20,859 bases of DNA from an uncultured Collinsella sp. (GTDB lineage Bacteria > Actinomycetota > Coriobacteriia > Coriobacteriales > Coriobacteriaceae), in NCBI GenBank assembly GCA_900541135.1, contig UQIG01000036.1, positions 1 to 20,859 of the forward strand. The letters run 5' to 3'. The translations under genes and the position numbers were made by a program. The notes under the pieces are model-generated. The model saw nothing but the letters and a program-made list of their open reading frames with translations. It was not told the origin of the DNA and made no database searches. Below, piece by piece: positions 1 through 6,211 of the stretch; the first letter of the stretch is position 1; every line of letters begins with the position of its first letter.

Positions 1-146
1 GCGCACGTCTTTTTGTTGGAGCAATGCCCCGTGCAAACGCCACCCTGAGCGCAGTCAGCGCAGGTGCCCTTGCGGTAGATGCGCACGCATACCGCGACAA
101 ACGCAATACCGATAACAGCCAGTACAACAATATCGATAGGTGCCAT
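1..146 (-). CDS. FeoB-associated Cys-rich membrane protein, 3' end outside window
   Basis: Reading leftward from ATG at 146, the first 48 codons are visible before the window ends. The product has one hydrophobic segment at about residues 4-19 (IDIVVLAVIGIAFVAV), a basic RIYRK stretch, and then a Cys-rich tail with spacing C-x2-C-x5-C-x3-C-x5-C (from GTCADC on). This is the layout of the small single-pass proteins commonly found downstream of feoB (FeoB_associated family), thought to assist ferrous iron uptake or insertion at the membrane. A strong AGGAGG ribosome site lies seven bases before the ATG. It lies downstream of feoB on the same strand but beyond a good terminator, so it may be read through or use its own promoter. 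The motif AGTTAACCA at 161-169, shared with the feoA control region, lies just upstream. The family call rests on architecture and context. Confidence 0.8.
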   Translation of the reverse strand, partial: MAPIDIVVLAVIGIAFVAVCVRIYRKGTCADCAQGGVCTGHCSNKKTC

Positions 147-160
147 AGCAAGCCTCCTCT

Positions 161-169
161 AGTTAACCA
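161..169. promoter_or_regulatory. AGTTAACCA motif, possible iron-regulator half-site
   Basis: The 9-mer AGTTAACCA occurs just upstream of the ribosome site of the Cys-rich FeoB-associated gene. It also occurs in both arms of the perfect inverted repeat in front of the first feoA (3318-3373). Its position at a second feo-linked gene suggests a shared operator. The motif is short and contains the palindrome GTTAAC, so chance occurrence is possible. Confidence 0.35.
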
Positions 170-259
170 TCACTTACTTTACCCCATTCTCCACCTACCA
201 AAAAGGGACAGGTTTGTTTTGGTCTGTTTTATCTGCGGAAACGCCACATCTCCCCCACC

Positions 260-292
260 AAAAAGCCCGAGTGTCGCTGGGACACCCGGGCT
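260..292 (-). terminator. Rho-independent terminator after feoB
   Basis: On the minus strand a 12-bp stem (one G-U pair) with a 5-nt loop, arms at 264-275 and 281-292, is followed by a short U run and lies 30 bp after the feoB stop codon. It separates feoB from the downstream Cys-rich gene, which may therefore be expressed at a lower level or from its own promoter. Confidence 0.85.
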
Positions 293-321
293 CGTGGAAA
301 GGGGTTAATCCTTATTCGGAC

Positions 322-2649
322 TTAAGCGGAAACTGCGGCGGAAGCAGTGTTGGTCTCGTCCTCGTCGGTCCATGCATGCTTGGGCATGGGACGGAAGATC
401 TGGAAGAGCATCGCAACCAGCAGCACGATGGCCACAATCGTCCAGATACCAAACTGTCCAAGAACAAGCAAGTTGTAGAACTGGTTGATGAACAGGCCGA
501 TCACCCAAGCGAAGGCGCACTCGTAACCGATGGCAATCGCGAACCACTTGCCGGAATCCATCTGGTTGCGGATGGCACCCATGGCAGCAAAGCACGGAGC
601 GCACAGCAGGTTGAACGCGCCAAAGGCGACGCAAGCGCCCATGGTGGGGAACATGCCGGCAAACGCGGTCCACAGGCTCGGGTCGGTCTCGCCCGCGTCG
701 GCAACGGACAGCAGCGAGCCGGCGGTGGCGACGACGTTCTCCTTGGCGACAAGGCCCGAGACGGACAGCGCTGTTGCCTGCCAGGTGCTAAAGCCAAGCG
801 GGGCGAAGATCCAGGAGATCAGGTTACCGAGCATGGCCAGCACGGAGTAGTCCATGAACTCCTCGGAGATGCCGTCCATCGCGGGCAGGTAGCCAAAGGA
901 ACCGTTGTAGCTACCAAAGTTGGACAGGAACCAAACCACGACAGTGGACGCGAAGATGACCGTACCGGCCTTCTTGATAAAGGCCCAGCAGCGCTCCCAC
1001 ACGTGCAGCGCCCAAGAGCGGATCGCCGGGAAGTGGTAGGCAGGAAGCTCCATAACAAACGGCGTCGGGCGGCCGGCGAAGAGCTTGGTCTTCTTGAGCA
1101 TGAGGCCCGAAGCGATGACGGCAAAGACGCCCAGGAAGTAGAACAGCGGACTGATCCACGCGGCGGTGGTGGAAGAATCGCCGATGATGGAACCCATGAG
1201 CAGGGCGATGATCGGCAGCTTGGCACCACAGGGGATGAACGTGGTGGTCATAACCGTCATGCGGCGGTCCTTCTCGTTCTCGATGGTCTTGGTAGCCATG
1301 ACTCCGGGAACGCCGCAGCCCGAGGTCACGAGCATGGGGATAAAGGACTTACCGGACAGGCCAAAGCGGCGGAACACGCGGTCCATGATGAAGGCGACGC
1401 GGGCCATGTAGCCGCAGTCCTCCAGGAAAGAGAGCATCACGAACAACAGGAACATCTGCGGGACAAAGCCCATGATGGCGCCGATGCCGGCCACGATACC
1501 GTCGCAGACAAGGGAGTCAACAAGACCGCCGTCCTCGGTGCCGCCCGCCACAAGGGCGTCATGCACCGCGGTGGTGATACCCGGGACATAGGGGCCGTAC
1601 TGCGCCGGGTCGACCGAGTCGGCATCGTCGCCCGCAGCCTCGACGGCTGCATCGTAGGCATCGCGGCCCTGACCGAGCACATACCAACCGTCGGTGCCAA
1701 AGAGCTGGTCGTTGGTGAAGTCGGTCACCGTGCCGCCCAGGGTGGAAACGGCGATGTAGTACACGCAGAACATGATGACGACAAAGATCGGCAAGCCCAG
1801 GATACGGTTGGTAACCACACGGTCGATCTTCTCGGAGGTGCTCATCTTGGCCGGGGCCTTGGTGAGGCACTCATCGATGATGTGCGCGATGACGCCATAG
1901 CGCTCACCGGTGATGATGGACTCGGCATCGTCGTCGCAGTCCTGCTCGCACTGGGCGACCAGCTCCTCCACGCGAGCGGCCTTCTCCTTGGTGAGGTTGA
2001 TGAGCTTGCAGGCGTCTGCATCACGCTCGAACAGCTTGACGGCGTAATAGCGACGCTTGTTAGCGGGAACGCTCGCCGGCAGGTTGTTCTCGATGTGGTC
2101 CAGAACGTCCTCGATGGAGGAGTCGAACTTGTGCTCCGGCACCTCGCCCTTGGAAGCAGCGGACTTCTTAACCTGCTCGAACAGCTCCTTGATGCCCTTG
2201 TTCTTAAGAGCGGAGATCATCATAACCGGGCAGCCGAGCTTCTTGGAGAGCTTGTCCGTGTCGATCTTGTCGCCGTTCTTCTCGACCAAGTCGGCCATGT
2301 TGAGGGCAACGACCACGGGCAGGCCGGTCTCGATAACCTGAAGCGCCAGGTACAGGTTACGCTCGAGGTTGGTGGCGTCGACCACCTGGACGACTACATC
2401 GGGCTCGCCACTCATGAGGTAATCGCGCGAGCACTGCTCCTCGGGGCTGTAGGGGGAAAGCGAGTAGATGCCAGGGAGGTCCGTGATGGTAACGTTCTTG
2501 TCGCTTAGGAGCTTGGCTTCCTTTTTCTCAACCGTGACGCCGGGCCAGTTGCCAACGTAGCCGTTGGCGCCGGTGATCAGGTTGAAAAGCGTGGTCTTGC
2601 CGCAGTTGGGGTTACCCGCCAGCGCGACATGGATCTGAGAATCCGCCAT
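322..2649 (-). CDS. feoB: Ferrous iron transport protein B (FeoB)
   Basis: A 775-residue membrane GTPase that moves Fe(II) into the cytoplasm. The N-terminal G domain is intact: G1 GNPNCGKTT at 12-20, G2 threonine at T39 in GVTVE, G3 DLPG at 57-60, G4 NMAD at 117-120, and an SALKNKG segment as G5. A helical linker domain follows to about residue 270. The C-terminal half is a multi-pass membrane region with two Gate repeats; the conserved cysteines appear in SGCGVPGVMATKT and FIPCGAKLPI. Length is usual for FeoB (about 700-800). The ATG at 2649 has a good AGAAGGA ribosome site. It is the third gene of a feoA-feoA-feoB set and is preceded by a 123-bp gap holding a 20-bp dyad and a GC-rich hairpin, so it may have its own control. 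A long open frame on the opposite strand is a shadow of this gene. Confidence 0.97.
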   Translation of the reverse strand: MADSQIHVALAGNPNCGKTTLFNLITGANGYVGNWPGVTVEKKEAKLLSDKNVTITDLPGIYSLSPYSPEEQCSRDYLMSGEPDVVVQVVDATNLERNLYLALQVIETGLPVVVALNMADLVEKNGDKIDTDKLSKKLGCPVMMISALKNKGIKELFEQVKKSAASKGEVPEHKFDSSIEDVLDHIENNLPASVPANKRRYYAVKLFERDADACKLINLTKEKAARVEELVAQCEQDCDDDAESIITGERYGVIAHIIDECLTKAPAKMSTSEKIDRVVTNRILGLPIFVVIMFCVYYIAVSTLGGTVTDFTNDQLFGTDGWYVLGQGRDAYDAAVEAAGDDADSVDPAQYGPYVPGITTAVHDALVAGGTEDGGLVDSLVCDGIVAGIGAIMGFVPQMFLLFVMLSFLEDCGYMARVAFIMDRVFRRFGLSGKSFIPMLVTSGCGVPGVMATKTIENEKDRRMTVMTTTFIPCGAKLPIIALLMGSIIGDSSTTAAWISPLFYFLGVFAVIASGLMLKKTKLFAGRPTPFVMELPAYHFPAIRSWALHVWERCWAFIKKAGTVIFASTVVVWFLSNFGSYNGSFGYLPAMDGISEEFMDYSVLAMLGNLISWIFAPLGFSTWQATALSVSGLVAKENVVATAGSLLSVADAGETDPSLWTAFAGMFPTMGACVAFGAFNLLCAPCFAAMGAIRNQMDSGKWFAIAIGYECAFAWVIGLFINQFYNLLVLGQFGIWTIVAIVLLVAMLFQIFRPMPKHAWTDEDETNTASAAVSA

Positions 2650-2669
2650 TCAATCCTTCTTCCTTGTGT

Positions 2670-2695
2670 GCCCGCGCTGCTTTCTCTGCGCGGGC
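2670..2695 (-). promoter_or_regulatory. GC-rich leader hairpin before feoB
   Basis: A perfect 8-bp stem (GCCCGCGC at 2670-2677 and GCGCGGGC at 2688-2695) with a 10-nt loop lies in the feoA-feoB spacer, ending about 20 nt before the feoB start codon. No U run follows on the minus strand, so it is not a standard terminator. It could stabilise or block the feoB message. Function is inferred. Confidence 0.45.
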
Positions 2696-2724
2696 TGGAT
2701 AATGTGCTTCAAAGTTACTGCATT

Positions 2725-2744
2725 AAGTTAGAATTACCTAACTT
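2725..2744. promoter_or_regulatory. 20-bp dyad, candidate DtxR/IdeR-type iron operator for feoB
   Basis: AAGTTAGAATTACCTAACTT has perfect 7-bp arms around a 6-bp centre. The layout (TTAG half-sites, 19-20 bp overall) resembles operators of DtxR/IdeR/MntR metalloregulators, which repress iron uptake genes when Fe(II) is plentiful. Its place 76 bp upstream of feoB fits control of an internal feoB promoter. No regulator gene is in the window. Confidence 0.55.
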
Positions 2745-2772
2745 TACCTGCAGAAATACACGCCGCGAGCCC

Positions 2773-2994
2773 TTACTGGACCTCGACGACGGCCGCCTCC
2801 TCCTTGCGGATGGAAAGCTCGTAGCCGCGCACGTTGATCTCGACCGGATCACCGAGCGGTGCAACCTTCACGACCTTGAACGAAGTGCCCTTGATGAGCC
2901 CCAGGTCCATAAGGTGGCGGCGAAGCGCACCCTCACCGTGAAGCTTGACGATGGTAGAGCTCTCGCCCACCTTAACGTCACCCAACGTCTTCAT
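2773..2994 (-). CDS. feoA: FeoA domain protein (second feoA)
   Basis: A 73-residue cytosolic SH3-like FeoA protein, thought to bind and modulate FeoB. It has the typical pattern: LGDVKVGESSTIVKL at the start, then RRHLMDLGLIKGTSFKVVKVAPLGDPVEINVRGYELSIRKEEA, matching the family's LMDLG, GDPV and GYELSLR blocks. The ATG at 2994 follows a GAAAGGGGG ribosome site. It lies 39 bp after the first feoA and 123 bp before feoB, so the three probably share a transcript. Having two FeoA proteins encoded in front of one FeoB is common in Firmicutes and Actinobacteria. This copy is closer to the classical family than the upstream one. Confidence 0.93.
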   Translation of the reverse strand: MKTLGDVKVGESSTIVKLHGEGALRRHLMDLGLIKGTSFKVVKVAPLGDPVEINVRGYELSIRKEEAAVVEVQ

Positions 2995-3033
2995 CCTCTT
3001 GTCCCCCTTTCGGTTTTTATGAAATGCTGCTGA

Positions 3034-3276
3034 CTAACCGACGGTCATGATGTGCATGGCAACCCTGGAATCGATGCCAAAGCGTGCGCCCAGCACCGTG
3101 ACGATGATATTGGCACCACTCGAGCTCACCACGTGGATTTCGTTGCCCTCGACAAAGCCGAGGTCCTTGAGGTGGTGTTTCATGTCCTCATTGCCCTTTA
3201 CACGAGACACGCGCACGGTTTCGCCCGCTTTTACCATCGAAAGCGGCATGGCCGGCATCTGCGGTCCGCAAGACAT
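3034..3276 (-). CDS. feoA: FeoA domain protein (first feoA)
   Basis: An 80-residue FeoA-family protein, first gene of the feo operon. After a short MSCGPQMPAMPLSMV leader it shows the FeoA fold signature: VKAGETVRVSRVKG, then KHHLKDLGFVEGNEIHVVSSSGANIIVTVLGARFGIDSRVAMHI. The KDLGFVEG block aligns with MDLGLIKG of the neighbouring copy. It lacks the GDPV block (SGANII instead), so it is a divergent paralogue rather than a recent duplicate. ATG 3276 has an AGGAG ribosome site. A perfect 16-bp inverted repeat lies in its promoter region. Role in FeoB-dependent Fe(II) uptake follows from family and context. Confidence 0.9.
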   Translation of the reverse strand: MSCGPQMPAMPLSMVKAGETVRVSRVKGNEDMKHHLKDLGFVEGNEIHVVSSSGANIIVTVLGARFGIDSRVAMHIMTVG

Positions 3277-3317
3277 GAGTTGCTCCTAACGTCAGTTCGT
3301 CCTCAACATCGACGCGT

Positions 3318-3373
3318 AAAAAGTTAACCACGTCTATGTTCGCTATAGTAAACTAGCACGTGGTTAACTTTTT
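3318..3373. promoter_or_regulatory. Long inverted repeat in the feoA control region
   Basis: Two perfect 16-bp arms, AAAAAGTTAACCACGT (3318-3333) and its reverse complement (3358-3373), are separated by 24 bp, giving 40 bp centre to centre. Each arm contains the palindrome GTTAAC. The AT-rich centre (CTATAGTAAAC) could hold the feoA -10 region, so a protein bound at both arms could loop or block the promoter. The first feoA starts 41 bp further on. The sequence differs from the feoB dyad at 2725-2744, so two regulators or two modes may act on this operon. Confidence 0.6.
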
Positions 3374-3416
3374 GGAAAGGGTCCCCATTCAGATTTCGAA
3401 AAAGTTTCCTATACGA

Positions 3417-3455
3417 AACAAAAAGGCGCGGCAAAGGACCATCCTTTACCGCGCC
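3417..3455 (-). terminator. Rho-independent terminator after the HPr gene
   Basis: On the minus strand, 13-bp arms at 3443-3455 and 3425-3437 (one G-U pair) enclose a 5-nt loop and are followed by UUUUUGUUU. It lies 9 bp beyond the HPr stop and insulates the feo promoter. Confidence 0.92.
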
Positions 3456-3464
3456 CTATCATGC

Positions 3465-3713
3465 TTAGAGCGAGAGATTTCTGATCGATATGACGCAGGA
3501 GGCCTCATCCACGCCCGAAACGCGGAACACGACGTCTTCGCCACATTCGCCGCAAAGTGCCATGAGCCCTATAACGTCGCGGCCATCGACATGACGATTG
3601 CCAATCGAAACTGACACGTCGCTACGATGCTTGGCAATAATGTCATAGAGCAGCGCAACCGGGCGGGCATGCAGTCCCAACGGATCTTTAATCGTCTTTG
3701 TAAACTCGACCAT
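3465..3713 (-). CDS. HPr family phosphocarrier protein with Asp at position 46
   Basis: An 82-residue HPr-like protein of the phosphoenolpyruvate:sugar phosphotransferase system, normally passing phosphate from Enzyme I to EIIA proteins. The active-site histidine is at the canonical position 15 in GLHARP. Start chosen at ATG 3713 because a strong GGGAGGGGAC ribosome site precedes it and it puts His at 15; an upstream in-frame ATG at 3758 would add 15 residues and has no such support. The regulatory site that HPr kinase uses in Gram-positives (Ser46) is Asp46 here (VDGRDVIGLM), and a CGEC pair follows. The gene stands alone, with its own -10 box and terminator. It may be the main HPr or a paralogue; no Enzyme I gene is in the window. 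Confidence 0.9.
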   Translation of the reverse strand: MVEFTKTIKDPLGLHARPVALLYDIIAKHRSDVSVSIGNRHVDGRDVIGLMALCGECGEDVVFRVSGVDEASCVISIRNLSL

Positions 3714-3767
3714 GTCCCCTCCCACGACATCGCACATTCGGCCGGCAAACCCAGCCACGTGGTAGTT

Positions 3768-3773
3768 ATTGTA
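3768..3773 (-). promoter_or_regulatory. Candidate -10 box of the HPr gene
   Basis: TACAAT on the minus strand, about 55 bp before the HPr ATG, is the only near-consensus -10 hexamer in the leader. No good -35 is seen 17 bp upstream, so the call is tentative. Confidence 0.45.
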
Positions 3774-3807
3774 GCGTTAGATGCCTGCCGAGGTGCCCCT
3801 CCGGATA

Positions 3808-4035
3808 CCCCGTGGGCAAAAAGTGGCAAATATGAGTACTGCCACCAATTTAGTAGCAGCAAAATCGAGAGCAAATTGCTTACTTTAAGCGATTCGAAGA
3901 GGTTGAAAGCCGTCAAACGCCCTTTAAAGGGGGTTAGATAAATTGATTTTGAGCCCATTTTTACTCAGGACAGGCCGAAAAATATGCCACCTCTTTTGCA
4001 ACAGTACTCATATTTGGCATTTTTTGAACACGGGG
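3808..4035. mobile_element. MITE-like 228-bp element with 34-bp terminal inverted repeats
   Basis: The two ends (3808-3841 and 4002-4035) are inverted copies matching at 30 of 34 positions, sharing CCCCGTG at the outside and CAAATATGAGTACTG at the inside. The interior is AT-richer than the surrounding genes and contains the palindrome CCCTTTAAAGGG near 3920. Short open frames cross it on both strands, but none has a credible start or domain. It sits between the HPr gene and a permease gene, both minus strand. It could be a non-autonomous transposon remnant or a structured-RNA repeat. No clear target-site duplication was seen. Confidence 0.6.
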
Positions 4036-4054
4036 GTCAAAACCATGCCCCAAA

Positions 4055-4088
4055 ACACAAAAGGAGGGGCCTCGTAAGGCCCCTCCTT
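4055..4088 (-). terminator. Rho-independent terminator after the permease gene
   Basis: On the minus strand a perfect 11-bp stem (AAGGAGGGGCC pairing with GGCCCCTCCTT) with a 6-nt loop is followed by UUUGUGUUUU. It lies 47 bp after the permease stop codon. Confidence 0.93.
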
Positions 4089-4135
4089 AGGAAAGGAAAT
4101 CGATTTATTCCACAGCCGTAGATTAATCCTAGCCG

Positions 4136-5599
4136 CTACTCCATCATATCGAGGACGGAAGGGCGAAGCTCGTTCTCGGCGGCCTCGGGATCGGTCTCGC
4201 GCAGGCGATTGATGTAGCGGTTGTACCACATCACGGCAAGGCCCAGGAAGACAACCACGCCGCCAACGTTGTAGACCAGCGTCAGCCACAGCGGCTGATC
4301 GAGCGGAATGGTGCCGCAGATAAGCACGAAGCAGAAGACCACAAGCAGGAATGCGGCAACGACCAGGCCAAAGCTGCGCGAGCCCATGCGGAAGCCACGG
4401 GGAGCAGCATCGAAGTTCTTGCGCAGCATAAAGTAGGCAAGCAGAATCAGCAGCGGCGGGAGCAGAGCGGTGGCAGCCGTCATGTTGGTGACGATCATGA
4501 GCAGGTCGTCGAGGTTACCAGAGCCCAGGGCAGGGATGATCAGGATGGGGACGACGATGGCGAACTGCAGCCAAGCGGCGCGGGCAGGAATGCCGTGCTC
4601 GTTGAGCTCGACGATCTTGCTACCAAAGACGCCCTTGGGGATCTCGGTGAAGAAGACCTTGATGGGAGCGGAGGTCCACATCATGAGGGAACCCAGCGTA
4701 GCGGCGAGAAGGATCAAGCCGATGACGCGCGTAGACACTTCCATGGGAATGCCAAAGTGGGCAAAGACAGCGCCGAACACGTCGAAGATGCCGGTGGAGA
4801 TGGCAACGCCGCCCTCGGGGATGAACAGGTTAACCAGCAGCGAAGCGCCTGCATACAGAAGGCCGATGGTCAGGCCGGCGATAACGACGGTGCGCACGAA
4901 AGCCTTGACGCCACCCTTAAGGTCGTTAAGGAACACGCCGACAGACTCAGCGCCGCCAACGCCCTGGATGATCCAGGCAAGCGTACCGAAGAAGCCCCAC
5001 ATAGTAGCGAAGTTGCTCATGTCGGGAGCCATGTTGGCGGGCGTGGGAGCCGTAGCGAACTCGACGCCGCCAAGGGCAGCAGCCAGGGACAGCAGGATGA
5101 ACACGGCAGTCAGGCCGAGAGCCGCGGTCGAACCGAAGGAGGAAATGGAGCCAATCCACTTAGCGCCCTTGGTCGAAACCCACGTGGCGATAGCAAAGAC
5201 GACGATCTCGATAATGGTGATCCACAGCTGCGAAAGCTCGGCATTGGCACCAAAGAACACGTAGCTCGCGTAGATGATGACGTTGGGCAGGACGGACGCA
5301 AAGTAGAACAGGTTAACGAACCAGTAGCTAAATGCCGTCAGAAACGCCCAGCGGCCGCCCATCGAGGTCTTGACCCATGCGTACACGCCAGACTCGGAGT
5401 CCTTGTTGAGGCCGACGAACTCGGCGGTAACCAGGGTATAGGGGACAAAGTACAAAAGCGTGGCGAAGAAGAACGACGGCGCAGCTGCCAAGCCGATGGC
5501 CGCGTTGTTGTTGATGATGTTCTTGATACCGAACACGGCGGCGACCGTCATGCCCAGCAGAGCGAACGAACCGATCGTTCCTCGTTTTTCAGAGCTCAT
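4136..5599 (-). CDS. APC-family amino acid permease (YjeM / glutamate-GABA antiporter-like)
   Basis: A 487-residue inner-membrane transporter with about 12-14 hydrophobic segments along its whole length. The N-terminal block (GMTVAAVFGIKNIINNNAAI, then LLYFVPYTLVTAEFV and SGVYAWVKTSMGGRWAF) is the APC pattern in which TM1 and the TM2-TM3 loop form the substrate site and mark the amino acid-polyamine-organocation superfamily. The FVPYTLVTAEF and GVYAWV segments look most like YjeM and GadC-type glutamate/GABA carriers, but the substrate cannot be read from sequence. Start placed at ATG 5599 because GGGAGG lies 4 bases upstream; the longer frame begins at a TTG that overlaps this site. It ends in a charged cytosolic tail (RETDPEAAENELRP). 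It appears to be a single-gene unit with its own promoter and terminator. Confidence 0.75.
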   Translation of the reverse strand: MSSEKRGTIGSFALLGMTVAAVFGIKNIINNNAAIGLAAAPSFFFATLLYFVPYTLVTAEFVGLNKDSESGVYAWVKTSMGGRWAFLTAFSYWFVNLFYFASVLPNVIIYASYVFFGANAELSQLWITIIEIVVFAIATWVSTKGAKWIGSISSFGSTAALGLTAVFILLSLAAALGGVEFATAPTPANMAPDMSNFATMWGFFGTLAWIIQGVGGAESVGVFLNDLKGGVKAFVRTVVIAGLTIGLLYAGASLLVNLFIPEGGVAISTGIFDVFGAVFAHFGIPMEVSTRVIGLILLAATLGSLMMWTSAPIKVFFTEIPKGVFGSKIVELNEHGIPARAAWLQFAIVVPILIIPALGSGNLDDLLMIVTNMTAATALLPPLLILLAYFMLRKNFDAAPRGFRMGSRSFGLVVAAFLLVVFCFVLICGTIPLDQPLWLTLVYNVGGVVVFLGLAVMWYNRYINRLRETDPEAAENELRPSVLDMME

Positions 5600-5627
5600 A
5601 AGCCCTCCCAATCATCTATTAAATGTC

Positions 5628-5656
5628 ATCTAAACCCGTCCGAGCTGCAAGTGCAA
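5628..5656 (-). promoter_or_regulatory. Candidate promoter of the permease gene
   Basis: On the minus strand TTGCAC (5651-5656) is followed by a 17-bp spacer and TTAGAT (5628-5633), a fair sigma-70 type match. Transcription would start near 5620, giving a 5' leader of about 20 nt before the ribosome site. The flanking segment holds short dyads (CCGTCC/GGACGG) that may be regulatory or may end the upstream ebg transcript. Confidence 0.5.
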
Positions 5657-5752
5657 ACACGGACGGCGCACCTGCTAAGGGGAATGGGGAAAAGGGAGTC
5701 AACAAAGCCATCCCCCTTAACGGCGCGAAGCAAACGTCCAAACGGACGAATA

Positions 5753-6208
5753 CTACTTGTTGGGGAAGGAATAACCTTCGACCGTCACGTGCAGTACCAC
5801 GACGCGGGGATCCGAAGCCTCGGCGATAACACGGTAAGCCTCGTCGATCTCGACGACGGCAACGCCGCCGGCGGGAATCGTCACGGTCTCCCCCGCCCCC
5901 TCAAAGCGCTCGCGATCATCGATATCGCTGTAAGCGCGGGTGCAGGTGAGACCTGCCTTGGGGGCAACCTCGACGGTCAGGTCGCCGTCGAGCGGAGCGA
6001 GCACGGCATGGTAGCGACGGTGACCGACCAGGTCGGCGGTTGCGGCCTCGCGGGCATAGACCCACCAGTACACCAACGAGTCGCCGATGGAGTAAGCCAC
6101 GTCGTGCTGTAGGTCGGCAACGCCATCGAGCGCCTGGCCGGTGCGCATCCACTTCTTGACGGACTTCATCTGAGCATCGAAGTCGGCACGCGAGTTAAAG
6201 ACATGCAT
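5753..6208 (-). CDS. ebgC: Beta-galactosidase small subunit (EbgC-like, YhcH/YjgK/YiaL family)
   Basis: A 151-residue protein of the YhcH/YjgK/YiaL cupin-like family; E. coli EbgC, the partner that gives EbgA full activity, is about the same length. Recognisable stretches are SLVYWWVYAREA in the first half, then HRRYHAVLAPLDGDLTVEVAP and the C-terminal VTIPAGGVAVVEIDEAYRV...VVVLHVTVEGYSF, typical of a small beta-sandwich. It follows ebgA with a 3-bp gap; its GGAGG ribosome site lies inside the last codons of ebgA, which indicates translational coupling and supports 1:1 synthesis of a heteromeric enzyme. Cytosolic. The name depends strongly on the ebgA neighbour, since the family also holds sugar-metabolism proteins of other roles. 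Confidence 0.85.
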   Translation of the reverse strand: MHVFNSRADFDAQMKSVKKWMRTGQALDGVADLQHDVAYSIGDSLVYWWVYAREAATADLVGHRRYHAVLAPLDGDLTVEVAPKAGLTCTRAYSDIDDRERFEGAGETVTIPAGGVAVVEIDEAYRVIAEASDPRVVVLHVTVEGYSFPNK

Positions 6209-6211
6209 GGC

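Noticed and set aside
214..2508. 764-codon plus-strand open frame opposite feoB
   Set aside because: It is the antisense shadow of feoB: low-complexity, rich in Gly, Ala, Asp, Glu and His, with no domain. High third-position G+C keeps the opposite frame open.
3569..3958. 129-codon minus-strand frame across the HPr leader and the MITE-like element
   Set aside because: Out of frame with HPr; its N-terminal part is translated repeat sequence and has no ribosome site.
4595..6112. 505-codon plus-strand frame across the permease and ebgC genes
   Set aside because: Shadow frame; it runs through two real genes and their spacer and has no homology that I recognise.
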